A stretch of 64,000 bases of DNA from Protula sp. h YS-2021. Lineage: Eukaryota > Annelida > Polychaeta > Sabellida > Serpulidae. The translations under genes were made by a program, and so were the position numbers. Numbering within the stretch: position 1 is the first letter of the stretch; each line of letters opens with the position of its first letter. The notes beneath the pieces are model-generated. The model ran no database searches and had not been told where the DNA came from. It saw only the letters and a program-made list of their open reading frames with translations. Below, piece after piece: positions 29,691 to 44,600 of this stretch. The stretch is from the NCBI GenBank assembly GCA_949752745.1, contig OX457031.1:5972849-6036848 (forward strand), in the 5' to 3' direction.

Positions 29691-32600
29691 ACTTTTAATG
29701 TCATGCAGCGGAAATTCACAAACCGCTTGAGAAAATACTGGCTACACCCGTTATTAAATGTTACTGTTAGAGTAATATTGTAATAAAAAACTTTTAAGAT
29801 CTAGTTACAAGGCTACAGTTGGCGTCAAAGTCTCACACCTTTCAAATTAGCATTTCTACAATTGAAAGAAAACTTTTTATGCTTGTAATTCCTGGTAAAT
29901 TTGGGTTTTCCTGTTTACTTTAATAGTTTGCAGACTGTTTCTCATATTTGTATGCTATTTTTCACAGTTTACTTGTTATTTATCTGAATGTGCTGTAGAC
30001 GACATCATACATTTATTTTTCTCTTATCTCTATTAAAATTAGCTGTCTTTGCACATGCTTTTAGAATCTTCTAATTTTCCTTTTGAATCGATGGGCTCAA
30101 AATCGCTGCGAATGACAGTCTTTATTTTCTTTTCATTGGTGGTATGATCTTAAAACGCTTCAATTTTCTACAACTGCGTGGAAAAATCCCTTATATGTCC
30201 GTTTTATTATTTGTTCGTGAAGAGATAGGGTTTGTATACTCTGGTATGTTACATTTCTCTGAAGTTTTTTGTTTGGACTAATTGTAACTGCGAGATATAT
30301 TACCATTGTTTTTCTGATTGTACACACCAAAGTCTTCTGAAAGTAGAAATTGTTATTGTTTATGATATAATCCTTGAAGCCACCCCGTCTCCTGTTGATA
30401 TTTCTGCTTTTGAGAAAGAAAAATATATTCTTAAAAATCGTGAAAGCGGATCCTTAGAATAAACAATCTTAGGTATCGCAACATTAATATGGGCTGCCTT
30501 GAAAAAGTGGGTCAAATATATTTTAAATCCACCCCCTCCCTACTCCCACCTACCCCAAGAACCAAGTTATTTATGCGGAGACATTTGAAACAATACTTTT
30601 AATGTCACGCAACGGAAATTCACAAACTCCTTGAAAAAATGCTGGCTACGCCCGATATTCCATGTCGTACTGTTTGAGTGACATTGAATTAAACAAAAAA
30701 AAAGAACTTTTAAGATCTAGTTATAAGGTTTTAATTGGTATGAAAGTGATACACATTTACATTCAGCATTTATAAAATTGAAAAAAAAAAAGAGAACAAC
30801 AACTTTTTATGCTTGTAATGTGTGGTAAATTCCGGTTTTCAAACTGGGGAAGATTACTATAATAGTTTGCAGGCTGTTTCTCATATTTGCATGCTATTTT
30901 ACACAGTTTATCTGAATGTGCTGTAGACGACGTCACACATTTATTTTTTTCTTATCTCTGTTAAAATTAGCTGTATTTACACATGCGGTTAGAATCTTCT
31001 ACTTTTCCTTTTGCATCGATGGGCCCAAAACCGCTGCGAATGACTGACCTTATGTTCTTTTCATTGGTGGTATGATCTTAAAACGCTTCAATTTTCTACA
31101 TTTGCGTGCACAAATCTCTCATGTGTGCGTTTTATTATTTTTTTCGTAAAGAGATAGGGTCTGTTTACTCTGGAATGTTACATTTCTCTGAGGAGTTTTG
31201 TTTGGACTAAGTGTAACTGCTCGATATATCGTCATTATTTTTCTGATTGTGCAGACCAAGGTCTGATGAAATTGAAAATGTTATTGTTTATGACATAATC
31301 CTTGAGGCCATCCCGTCTCCTCTTGATATTTCTGCTTTTGAGAAAGAAAAATATATTCTTTAAAAAATCGTGAAAGCGGATCCTTAGAATGAACCATACT
31401 AGGTATCGCAACATTGATATGGGCTGCCTTGAAAAAGTGGGTCCAATTTACTTTAAATCCACCCCCCCCTCCCTACTCCCACCTACCCCAAGAACCAAGT
31501 TATTTATGCGGAGACATTGGAAACAATACTTTTAATGTCACGCAACGGAAATTCACAAACTCCTTGAAAAAATGCTGGCTACGCCCGATATTCCATGTCG
31601 TGCTGTTTGAGTGACATTGGATTAAACAAAAAAGGACTTTTAAGATCTAGTTATAAGGTTTTAATTGGCATGAAAGTGATACACATTTACGATTCAGCAT
31701 TTATAAAATTGAAAAAAAAAGAGAACAACAACTTTTTATGCTTGTAATGTGTGGTAAATTCCGGTTTTCAAACTGGGGAAGATTACTATAATAGTTTGCA
31801 GGCTGTTTCTCATATTTGCATGCTATTTTACACAGTTTATCTGAATGTGCTGTAGACGACGTTATACATTTATTTTTCTCTTATCTCTGTTAAAATTAGC
31901 TGTATTTATACATGCGGTTAGAATCTTCTCATTTTCCTTTTGAATCGATGGGCCTAAAACCGCTGCGAATGACAGATTTTATTTTCTTTTCATTAGTGGT
32001 ATGATCTTAAAACGCTTCAATTTTCTACAGTTGCGTGCACAAATCTCTTATGTGTACGTTTTGTTATTTTTTTCGTAAAGAGATAGGGTCTGTTTACTCT
32101 GGAATGTTATATTTCTCTGAGGAGTTTTGTTTGGACTAAGTGTAACTGCTCGATTTATCATCATTATTTTTCTTATTGTGCAGACCAAGGTCTGATGAAA
32201 GTGAAAATGTTATTGTTTATGACATAATCCTTGAGGCCATCCCGTCTCCTCTTGATATTTCTGCTTTAGAGAAAGAAAAATATATTCTTAAAAAAGTCGT
32301 GAAAGCGGATCCTTAGAATGAACAATCTTAGGTATCGCAACATTGATATGGGCTACCTTGAAAAAATGGTTCAAATATACTTTAAATCCATCCCCCCTCC
32401 CTACTCCCACCTACCCCAAGAACCAAGTTATTTATGCGGAGACATTTGAAACAATACTTTTAATGTCACGCAACGGAAATTCACAAACTCCTTGAAAAAA
32501 TGCTGGCTACGCCCGATATTCCATATCGTGCTGTTTGAGTGACATTGGATTAAACAAAAAAGGACTTTTAAGATCTAGTTATAAGGTTTTAATTGGCATG

Positions 32601-35600
32601 AAAGTGATACACATTTAGGATTCAGCATTTATAAAATTGAAAAAAAAAGAGAACAACAACTTTTTATGCTTGTAATGTGTGGTAAATTCCGGTTTCAAAC
32701 TGGGGAAGATTACTATAATAGTTTGCAGGCTGTTTCTCATATTTGCATGCTATTTTACACAGGTTATCTGAATGTGCTGTAGACGACGTTATACATTTAT
32801 TTTTCTCTTATCTCTGTTAAAATTAGCTGTATTTATACATGCGGTTAGAATCTTCTCATTTTCCTTTTGCATCGATGGGCCCAAAACCGCTGCGAATGAC
32901 AGATTTTATTTTCTTTTCATTAGTGGTATGATCTTAAAACGCTTCAATTTTCTACATTTGCGTGCACAAATCTCTTATGTGTACGTTTTGTTATTTTTTT
33001 CGTAAAGAGATAGGGTCTGTTTACTCTGGAATGTTATATTTCTCTGAGGAGTTTTGTTTGGACTAAGTGTAACTGCTCGATATATCGTCATTATTTTTCT
33101 GATTGTACAGACCAAGGTCGGATGAAAGTGAAATTATTATTGTTTATGACATAATCCTTGAGGCCATCCCGTCTCCTCTTGATATTTCTGCTTTTGAGAA
33201 AGAAAAATATATTCTTAAAAAAATCGTGAAAGCGGATCCTTAGAATGAACAATCTTAGGTATCGCAACATTGATATGGGCTGCCTTGAAAAAGTGGGTCA
33301 AATATACTTTAAATCCACCCCCCCCCCTCCCTACTCCCACCTACCCCAAGAACCAAGTTATTTATGCGGAGACATTTGAAACAATACTTTTAATGTCACG
33401 CAACGGAAATTCACAAACTCCTTGAAAAAATGCTGGCTACGCCCGATATTCCATATCGTGCTGTTTGAGTGACATTGGATTAAACAAAAAAAGGGCTTTT
33501 AAGATCTAGTTATAAGGTTTTAATTGGCGTGAAAGTGATACACATTTAGGATTCAGCATTTATAAAATTCAAAAAAAAGACAACAACAACTTTTTATGCT
33601 TGTAATGTGTGGTAAATTCCGGTTTTCAAACTGGGGAAGATTACTATAATAGTTTGCAGGCTGTTTCTCATATTTGTATGCTATTTTACACAGGTTATCT
33701 GAATGTGCTGTAGACGACGTTATACATTTATTTTTCTCTTATCTCTGTTAAAATTAGCTGTATTTATACATGCGGTTAGAATCTTCTCATTTTCCTTTTG
33801 CATCGATGGGCCCAAAACCGCTGCGAATGACAGATTTTATTTTCTTTTCATTAGTGGTATGATCTTAAAACGCTTCAATTTTCTACATTTGCGTGCACAA
33901 ATCTCTTATGTGTACGTTTTGTTATTTTTTTCGTAAAGAGATAGGGTCTGTTTACTCTGGAATGTTATATTTCTCTGAGGAGTTTTGTTTGGACTAAGTG
34001 TAACTGCTCGATATATCGTCATTATTTTTCTGATTGTACAGACCAAGGTCGGATGAAAGTGAAATTATTATTGTTTATGACATAATCCTTGAGGCCATCC
34101 CGTCTCCTCTTGATATTTCTGCTTTTGAGAAAGAAAAATATATTCTTAAAAAAATCGTGAAAGCGGATCCTTAGAATGAACAATCTTAGGTATCGCAACA
34201 TTGATATGGGCTGCCTTGAAAAAGTGGGTCAAATATACTTTAAATCCACCCCCCCCCCCCTCCCTACTCCCACCTACCCCAAGAACCAAGTTATTTATGC
34301 GGAGACATTTGAAACAATACTTTTAATGTCACGCAACGGAAATTCACAAACTCCTTGAAAAAATGCTGGCTACGCCCGATATTCCATATCGTGCTGTTTG
34401 AGTGACATTGGATTAAACAAAAAAAGGGCTTTTAAGATCTAGTTATAAGGTTTTAATTGGCGTGAAAGTGATACACATTTAGGATTCAGCATTTATAAAA
34501 TTCAAAAAAAAGAGAACAACAACTTTTTATGCTTGTAATGTGTGGTAAATTCCGGTTTTCAAACTGGGGAAGATTACTATAATAGTTTGCAGGCTGTTTC
34601 TCATATTTGCATGCTATTTTACACAGTTTATCTGAATGTGCTGTAGACGACGTTATACATTTATTTTTCTCTTATCTCTGTTAAAATTAGCTGTATTTAT
34701 ACATGCGGTTAGAATCTTCTCATTTTCCTTTTGAATCGATGGGCCTAAAACCGCTGCGAATGACAGATTTTATTTTCTTTTCATTAGTGGTATGATCTTA
34801 AAACGCTTCAATTTTCTACAGTTGCGTGCACAAATCTCTTATGTGTACGTTTTGTTATTTTTTTCGTAAAGAGATAGGGTCTGTTTACTCTGGAATGTTA
34901 TATTTCTCTGAGGAGTTTTGTTTGGACTAAGTGTAACTGCTCGATTTATCATCATTATTTTTCTTATTGTGCAGACCAAGGTCTGATGAAAGTGAAAATG
35001 TTATTGTTTATGACATAATCCTTGAGGCCATCCCGTCTCCTCTTGATATTTCTGCTTTAGAGAAAGAAAAATATATTCTTAAAAAAGTCGTGAAAGCGGA
35101 TCCTTAGAATGAACAATCTTAGGTATCGCAACATTGATATGGGCTACCTTGAAAAAATGGTTCAAATATACTTTAAATCCATCCCCCCTCCCTACTCCCA
35201 CCTACCCCAAGAACCAAGTTATTTATGCGGAGACATTTGAAACAATACTTTTAATGTCACGCAACGGAAATTCACAAACTCCTTGAAAAAATGCTGGCTA
35301 CGCCCGATATTCCATATCGTGCTGTTTGAGTGACATTGGATTAAACAAAAAAGGACTTTTAAGATCTAGTTATAAGGTTTTAATTGGCATGAAAGTGATA
35401 CACATTTAGGATTCAGCATTTATAAAATTGAAAAAAAAAGAGAACAACAACTTTTTATGCTTGTAATGTGTGGTAAATTCCGGTTTCAAACTGGGGAAGA
35501 TTACTATAATAGTTTGCAGGCTGTTTCTCATATTTGCATGCTATTTTACACAGGTTATCTGAATGTGCTGTAGACGACGTTATACATTTATTTTTCTCTT

Positions 35601-38600
35601 ATCTCTGTTAAAATTAGCTGTATTTATACATGCGGTTAGAATCTTCTCATTTTCCTTTTGCATCGATGGGCCCAAAACCGCTGCGAATGACAGATTTTAT
35701 TTTCTTTTCATTAGTGGTATGATCTTAAAACGCTTCAATTTTCTACATTTGCGTGCACAAATCTCTTATGTGTACGTTTTGTTATTTTTTTCGTAAAGAG
35801 ATAGGGTCTGTTTACTCTGGAATGTTATATTTCTCTGAGGAGTTTTGTTTGGACTAAGTGTAACTGCTCGATATATCGTCATTATTTTTCTGATTGTACA
35901 GACCAAGGTCGGATGAAAGTGAAATTATTATTGTTTATGACATAATCCTTGAGGCCATCCCGTCTCCTCTTGATATTTCTGCTTTTGAGAAAGAAAAATA
36001 TATTCTTAAAAAAATCGTGAAAGCGGATCCTTAGAATGAACAATCTTAGGTATCGCAACATTGATATGGGCTGCCTTGAAAAAGTGGGTCAAATATACTT
36101 TAAATCCACCCCCCCCCCTCCCTACTCCCACCTACCCCAAGAACCAAGTTATTTATGCGGAGACATTTGAAACAATACTTTTAATGTCACGCAACGGAAA
36201 TTCACAAACTCCTTGAAAAAATGCTGGCTACGCCCGATATTCCATATCGTGCTGTTTGAGTGACATTGGATTAAACAAAAAAAGGGCTTTTAAGATCTAG
36301 TTATAAGGTTTTAATTGGCGTGAAAGTGATACACATTTAGGATTCAGCATTTATAAAATTCAAAAAAAAGAGAACAACAACTTTTTATGCTTGTAATGTG
36401 TGGTAAATTCCGGTTTTCAAACTGGGGAAGATTACTATAATAGTTTGCAGGCTGTTTCTCATATTTGTATGCTATTTTACACAGGTTATCTGAATGTGCT
36501 GTAGACGACGTTATACATTTATTTTTCTCTTATCTCTGTTAAAATTAGCTGTATTTATACATGCGGTTAGAATCTTCTCATTTTCCTTTTGCATCGATGG
36601 GCCCAAAACCGCTGCGAATGACAGATTTTATTTTCTTTTCATTAGTGGTATGATCTTAAAACGCTTCAATTTTCTACATTTGCGTGCACAAATCTCTTAT
36701 GTGTACGTTTTGTTATTTTTTTCGTAAAGAGATAGGGTCTGTTTACTCTGGAATGTTATATTTCTCTGAGGAGTTTTGTTTGGACTAAGTGTAACTGCTC
36801 GATATATCGTCATTATTTTTCTGATTGTACAGACCAAGGTCGGATGAAAGTGAAATTATTATTGTTTATGACATAATCCTTGAGGCCATCCCGTCTCCTC
36901 TTGATATTTCTGCTTTTGAGAAAGAAAAATATATTCTTAAAAAAATCGTGAAAGCGGATCCTTAGAATGAACAATCTTAGGTATCGCAACATTGATATGG
37001 GCTGCCTTGAAAAAGTGGGTCAAATATACTTTAAATCCATCCCCCCCCCCCTCCCTACTCCCACCTACCCCAAGAACCAAGTTATTTATGCGGAGACATT
37101 TGAAACAATACTTTTAATGTCACGCAACGGAAATTCACAAACTCCTTGAAAAAATGCTGGCTACGCCCGATATTCCATATCGTGCTGTTTGAGTGACATT
37201 GGATTAAACAAAAAAAGGGCTTTTAAGATCTAGTTATAAGGTTTTAATTGGCGTGAAAGTGATACACATTTAGGATTCAGCATTTATAAAATTCAAAAAA
37301 AAGAGAACAACAACTTTTTATGCTTGTAATGTGTGGTAAATTCCGGTTTTCAAACTGGGGAAGATTACTATAATAGTTTGCAGGCTGTTTCTCATATTTG
37401 CATGCTATTTTACACAGTTTATCTGAATGTGCTGTAGACGACGTTATACATTTATTTTTCTCTTATCTCTGTTAAAATTAGCTGTATTTATACATGCGGT
37501 TAGAATCTTCTCATTTTCCTTTTGAATCGATGGGCCTAAAACCGCTGCGAATGACAGATTTTATTTTCTTTTCATTAGTGGTATGATCTTAAAACGCTTC
37601 AATTTTCTACAGTTGCGTGCACAAATCTCTTATGTGTACGTTTTGTTATTTTTTTCGTAAAGAGATAGGGTCTGTTTACTCTGGAATGTTATATTTCTCT
37701 GAGGAGTTTTGTTTGGACTAAGTGTAACTGCTCGATTTATCATCATTATTTTTCTTATTGTGCAGACCAAGGTCTGATGAAAGTGAAAATGTTATTGTTT
37801 ATGACATAATCCTTGAGGCCATCCCGTCTCCTCTTGATATTTCTGCTTTAGAGAAAGAAAAATATATTCTTAAAAAAGTCGTGAAAGCGGATCCTTAGAA
37901 TGAACAATCTTAGGTATCGCAACATTGATATGGGCTACCTTGAAAAAATGGTTCAAATATACTTTAAATCCATCCCCCCTCCCTACTCCCACCTACCCCA
38001 AGAACCAAGTTATTTATGCGGAGACATTTGAAACAATACTTTTAATGTCACGCAACGGAAATTCACAAACTCCTTGAAAAAATGCTGGCTACGCCCGATA
38101 TTCCATATCGTGCTGTTTGAGTGACATTGGATTAAACAAAAAAGGACTTTTAAGATCTAGTTATAAGGTTTTAATTGGCATGAAAGTGATACACATTTAG
38201 GATTCAGCATTTATAAAATTGAAAAAAAAAGAGAACAACAACTTTTTATGCTTGTAATGTGTGGTAAATTCCGGTTTCAAACTGGGGAAGATTACTATAA
38301 TAGTTTGCAGGCTGTTTCTCATATTTGCATGCTATTTTACACAGGTTATCTGAATGTGCTGTAGACGACGTTATACATTTATTTTTCTCTTATCTCTGTT
38401 AAAATTAGCTGTATTTATACATGCGGTTAGAATCTTCTCATTTTCCTTTTGCATCGATGGGCCCAAAACCGCTGCGAATGACAGATTTTATTTTCTTTTC
38501 ATTAGTGGTATGATCTTAAAACGCTTCAATTTTCTACATTTGCGTGCACAAATCTCTTATGTGTACGTTTTGTTATTTTTTTCGTAAAGAGATAGGGTCT

Positions 38601-41600
38601 GTTTACTCTGGAATGTTATATTTCTCTGAGGAGTTTTGTTTGGACTAAGTGTAACTGCTCGATATATCGTCATTATTTTTCTGATTGTACAGACCAAGGT
38701 CGGATGAAAGTGAAATTATTATTGTTTATGACATAATCCTTGAGGCCATCCCGTCTCCTCTTGATATTTCTGCTTTTGAGAAAGAAAAATATATTCTTAA
38801 AAAAATCGTGAAAGCGGATCCTTAGAATGAACAATCTTAGGTATCGCAACATTGATATGGGCTGCCTTGAAAAAGTGGGTCAAATATACTTTAAATCCAC
38901 CCCCCCCCCCTCCCTACTCCCACCTACCCCAAGAACCAAGTTATTTATGCGGAGACATTTGAAACAATACTTTTAATGTCACGCAACGGAAATTCACAAA
39001 CTCCTTGAAAAAATGCTGGCTACGCCCGATATTCCATATCGTGCTGTTTGAGTGACATTGGATTAAACAAAAAAAGGGCTTTTAAGATCTAGTTATAAGG
39101 TTTTAATTGGCGTGAAAGTGATACACATTTAGGATTCAGCATTTATAAAATTCAAAAAAAAGAGAACAACAACTTTTTATGCTTGTAATGTGTGGTAAAT
39201 TCCGGTTTTCAAACTGGGGAAGATTACTATAATAGTTTGCAGGCTGTTTCTCATATTTGCATGCTATTTTACACAGTTTATCTGAATGTGCTGTAGACGA
39301 CGTTATACATTTATTTTTCTCTTATCTCTGTTAAAATTAGCTGTATTTATACATGCGGTTAGAATCTTCTCATTTTCCTTTTGAATCGATGGGCCTAAAA
39401 CCGCTGCGAATGACAGATTTTATTTTCTTTTCATTAGTGGTATGATCTTAAAACGCTTCAATTTTCTACAGTTGCGTGCACAAATCTCTTATGTGTACGT
39501 TTTGTTATTTTTTTCGTAAAGAGATAGGGTCTGTTTACTCTGGAATGTTATATTTCTCTGAGGAGTTTTGTTTGGACTAAGTGTAACTGCTCGATTTATC
39601 ATCATTATTTTTCTTATTGTGCAGACCAAGGTCTGATGAAAGTGAAAATGTTATTGTTTATGACATAATCCTTGAGGCCATCCCGTCTCCTCTTGATATT
39701 TCTGCTTTAGAGAAAGAAAAATATATTCTTAAAAAAGTCGTGAAAGCGGATCCTTAGAATGAACAATCTTAGGTATCGCAACATTGATATGGGCTACCTT
39801 GAAAAAATGGTTCAAATATACTTTAAATCCATCCCCCCTCCCTACTCCCACCTACCCCAAGAACCAAGTTATTTATGCGGAGACATTGGAAACAATACTT
39901 TTAATGTCACGCAACGGAAATTCACAAACTCCTTGAAAAAATGCTGGCTACGCCCGATATTCCATGTCGTGCTGTTTGAGTGACATTGGATTAAACAAAA
40001 AAGGACTTTTAAGATCTAGTTATAAGGTTTTAATTGGCATGAAAGTGATACACATTTACGATTCAGCATTTATAAAATTGAAAAAAAAAGAGAACAACAA
40101 CTTTTTATGCTTGTAATGTGTGGTAAATTCCGGTTTTCAAACTGGGGAAGATTACTATAATAGTTTGCAGGCTGTTTCTCATATTTGCATGCTATTTTAC
40201 ACAGTTTATCTGAATGTGCTGTAGACGACGTTATACATTTATTTTTCTCTTATCTCTGTTAAAATTAGCTGTATTTATACATGCGGTTAGAATCTTCTCA
40301 TTTTCCTTTTGAATCGATGGGCCTAAAACCGCTGCGAATGACAGATTTTATTTTCTTTTCATTAGTGGTATGATCTTAAAACGCTTCAATTTTCTACAGT
40401 TGCGTGCACAAATCTCTTATGTGTACGTTTTGTTATTTTTTTCGTAAAGAGATAGGGTCTGTTTACTCTGGAATGTTATATTTCTCTGAGGAGTTTTGTT
40501 TGGACTAAGTGTAACTGCTCGATTTATCATCATTATTTTTCTTATTGTGCAGACCAAGGTCTGATGAAAGTGAAAATGTTATTGTTTATGACATAATCCT
40601 TGAGGCCATCCCGTCTCCTCTTGATATTTCTGCTTTAGAGAAAGAAAAATATATTCTTAAAAAAGTCGTGAAAGCGGATCCTTAGAATGAACAATCTTAG
40701 GTATCGCAACATTGATATGGGCTACCTTGAAAAAATGGTTCAAATATACTTTAAATCCATCCCCCCTCCCTACTCCCACCTACCCCAAGAACCAAGTTAT
40801 TTATGCGGAGACATTTGAAACAATACTTTTAATGTCACGCAACGGAAATTCACAAACTCCTTGAAAAAATGCTGGCTACGCCCGATATTCCATATCGTGC
40901 TGTTTGAGTGACATTGGATTAAACAAAAAAGGACTTTTAAGATCTAGTTATAAGGTTTTAATTGGCATGAAAGTGATACACATTTAGGATTCAGCATTTA
41001 TAAAATTGAAAAAAAAAGAGAACAACAACTTTTTATGCTTGTAATGTGTGGTAAATTCCGGTTTCAAACTGGGGAAGATTACTATAATAGTTTGCAGGCT
41101 GTTTCTCATATTTGCATGCTATTTTACACAGGTTATCTGAATGTGCTGTAGACGACGTTATACATTTATTTTTCTCTTATCTCTGTTAAAATTAGCTGTA
41201 TTTATACATGCGGTTAGAATCTTCTCATTTTCCTTTTGCATCGATGGGCCCAAAACCGCTGCGAATGACAGATTTTATTTTCTTTTCATTAGTGGTATGA
41301 TCTTAAAACGCTTCAATTTTCTACATTTGCGTGCACAAATCTCTTATGTGTACGTTTTGTTATTTTTTTCGTAAAGAGATAGGGTCTGTTTACTCTGGAA
41401 TGTTATATTTCTCTGAGGAGTTTTGTTTGGACTAAGTGTAACTGCTCGATATATCGTCATTATTTTTCTGATTGTACAGACCAAGGTCGGATGAAAGTGA
41501 AATTATTATTGTTTATGACATAATCCTTGAGGCCATCCCGTCTCCTCTTGATATTTCTGCTTTTGAGAAAGAAAAATATATTCTAAAAAAATCGTGAAAG

Positions 41601-44600
41601 CGGATCCTTAGAATGAACAATCTTAGGTATCGCAACATTGATATGGGCTGCCTTGAAAAAGTGGGTCAAATATACTTTAAATCCACCCCCCCCCCTCCCT
41701 ACTCCCACCTACCCCAAGAACCAAGTTATTTATGCGGAGACATTTGAAACAATACTTTTAATGTCACGCAACGGAAATTCACAAACTCCTTGAAAAAATG
41801 CTGGCTACGCCCGATATTCCATATCGTGCTGTTTGAGTGACATTGGATTAAACAAAAAAAGGGCTTTTAAGATCTAGTTATAAGGTTTTAATTGGCGTGA
41901 AAGTGATACACATTTAGGATTCAGCATTTATAAAATTCAAAAAAAAGAGAACAACAACTTTTTATGCTTGTAATGTGTGGTAAATTCCGGTTTTCAAACT
42001 GGGGAAGATTACTATAATAGTTTGCAGGCTGTTTCTCATATTTGTATGCTATTTTACACAGGTTATCTGAATGTGCTGTAGACGACGTTATACATTTATT
42101 TTTCTCTTATCTCTGTTAAAATTAGCTGTATTTATACATGCGGTTAGAATCTTCTCATTTTCCTTTTGCATCGATGGGCCCAAAACCGCTGCGAATGACA
42201 GATTTTATTTTCTTTTCATTAGTGGTATGATCTTAAAACGCTTCAATTTTCTACATTTGCGTGCACAAATCTCTTATGTGTACGTTTTGTTATTTTTTTC
42301 GTAAAGAGATAGGGTCTGTTTACTCTGGAATGTTATATTTCTCTGAGGAGTTTTGTTTGGACTAAGTGTAACTGCTCGATATATCGTCATTATTTTTCTG
42401 ATTGTACAGACCAAGGTCGGATGAAAGTGAAATTATTATTGTTTATGACATAATCCTTGAGGCCATCCCGTCTCCTCTTGATATTTCTGCTTTTGAGAAA
42501 GAAAAATATATTCTTAAAAAAATCGTGAAAGCGGATCCTTAGAATGAACAATCTTAGGTATCGCAACATTGATATGGGCTGCCTTGAAAAAGTGGGTCAA
42601 ATATACTTTAAATCCACCCCCCCCCCTCCCTACTCCCACCTACCCCAAGAACCAAGTTATTTATGCGGAGACATTTGAAACAATACTTTTAATGTCACGC
42701 AACGGAAATTCACAAACTCCTTGAAAAAATGCTGGCTACGCCCGATATTCCATATCGTGCTGTTTGAGTGACATTGGATTAAACAAAAAAAGGGCTTTTA
42801 AGATCTAGTTATAAGGTTTTAATTGGCGTGAAAGTGATACACATTTAGGATTCAGCATTTATAAAATTCAAAAAAAAGAGAACAACAACTTTTTATGCTT
42901 GTAATGTGTGGTAAATTCCGGTTTTCAAACTGGGGAAGATTACTATAATAGTTTGCAGGCTGTTTCTCATATTTGCATGCTATTTTACACAGTTTATCTG
43001 AATGTGCTGTAGACGACGTTATACATTTATTTTTCTCTTATCTCTGTTAAAATTAGCTGTATTTATACATGCGGTTAGAATCTTCTCATTTTCCTTTTGA
43101 ATCGATGGGCCTAAAACCGCTGCGAATGACAGATTTTATTTTCTTTTCATTAGTGGTATGATCTTAAAACGCTTCAATTTTCTACAGTTGCGTGCACAAA
43201 TCTCTTATGTGTACGTTTTGTTATTTTTTTCGTAAAGAGATAGGGTCTGTTTACTCTGGAATGTTATATTTCTCTGAGGAGTTTTGTTTGGACTAAGTGT
43301 AACTGCTCGATTTATCATCATTATTTTTCTTATTGTGCAGACCAAGGTCTGATGAAAGTGAAAATGTTATTGTTTATGACATAATCCTTGAGGCCATCCC
43401 GTCTCCTCTTGATATTTCTGCTTTAGAGAAAGAAAAATATATTCTTAAAAAAGTCGTGAAAGCGGATCCTTAGAATGAACAATCTTAGGTATCGCAACAT
43501 TGATATGGGCTACCTTGAAAAAATGGTTCAAATATACTTTAAATCCATCCCCCCTCCCTACTCCCACCTACCCCAAGAACCAAGTTATTTATGCGGAGAC
43601 ATTTGAAACAATACTTTTAATGTCACGCAACGGAAATTCACAAACTCCTTGAAAAAATGCTGGCTACGCCCGATATTCCATATCGTGCTGTTTGAGTGAC
43701 ATTGGATTAAACAAAAAAGGACTTTTAAGATCTAGTTATAAGGTTTTAATTGGCATGAAAGTGATACACATTTAGGATTCAGCATTTATAAAATTGAAAA
43801 AAAAAGAGAACAACAACTTTTTATGCTTGTAATGTGTGGTAAATTCCGGTTTCAAACTGGGGAAGATTACTATAATAGTTTGCAGGCTGTTTCTCATATT
43901 TGCATGCTATTTTACACAGGTTATCTGAATGTGCTGTAGACGACGTTATACATTTATTTTTCTCTTATCTCTGTTAAAATTAGCTGTATTTATACATGCG
44001 GTTAGAATCTTCTCATTTTCCTTTTGCATCGATGGGCCCAAAACCGCTGCGAATGACAGATTTTATTTTCTTTTCATTAGTGGTATGATCTTAAAACGCT
44101 TCAATTTTCTACATTTGCGTGCACAAATCTCTTATGTGTACGTTTTGTTATTTTTTTCGTAAAGAGATAGGGTCTGTTTACTCTGGAATGTTATATTTCT
44201 CTGAGGAGTTTTGTTTGGACTAAGTGTAACTGCTCGATATATCGTCATTATTTTTCTGATTGTACAGACCAAGGTCGGATGAAAGTGAAATTATTATTGT
44301 TTATGACATAATCCTTGAGGCCATCCCGTCTCCTCTTGATATTTCTGCTTTTGAGAAAGAAAAATATATTCTTAAAAAAATCGTGAAAGCGGATCCTTAG
44401 AATGAACAATCTTAGGTATCGCAACATTGATATGGGCTGCCTTGAAAAAGTGGGTCAAATATACTTTAAATCCACCCCCCCCCCTCCCTACTCCCACCTA
44501 CCCCAAGAACCAAGTTATTTATGCGGAGACATTTGAAACAATACTTTTAATGTCACGCAACGGAAATTCACAAACTCCTTGAAAAAATGCTGGCTACGCC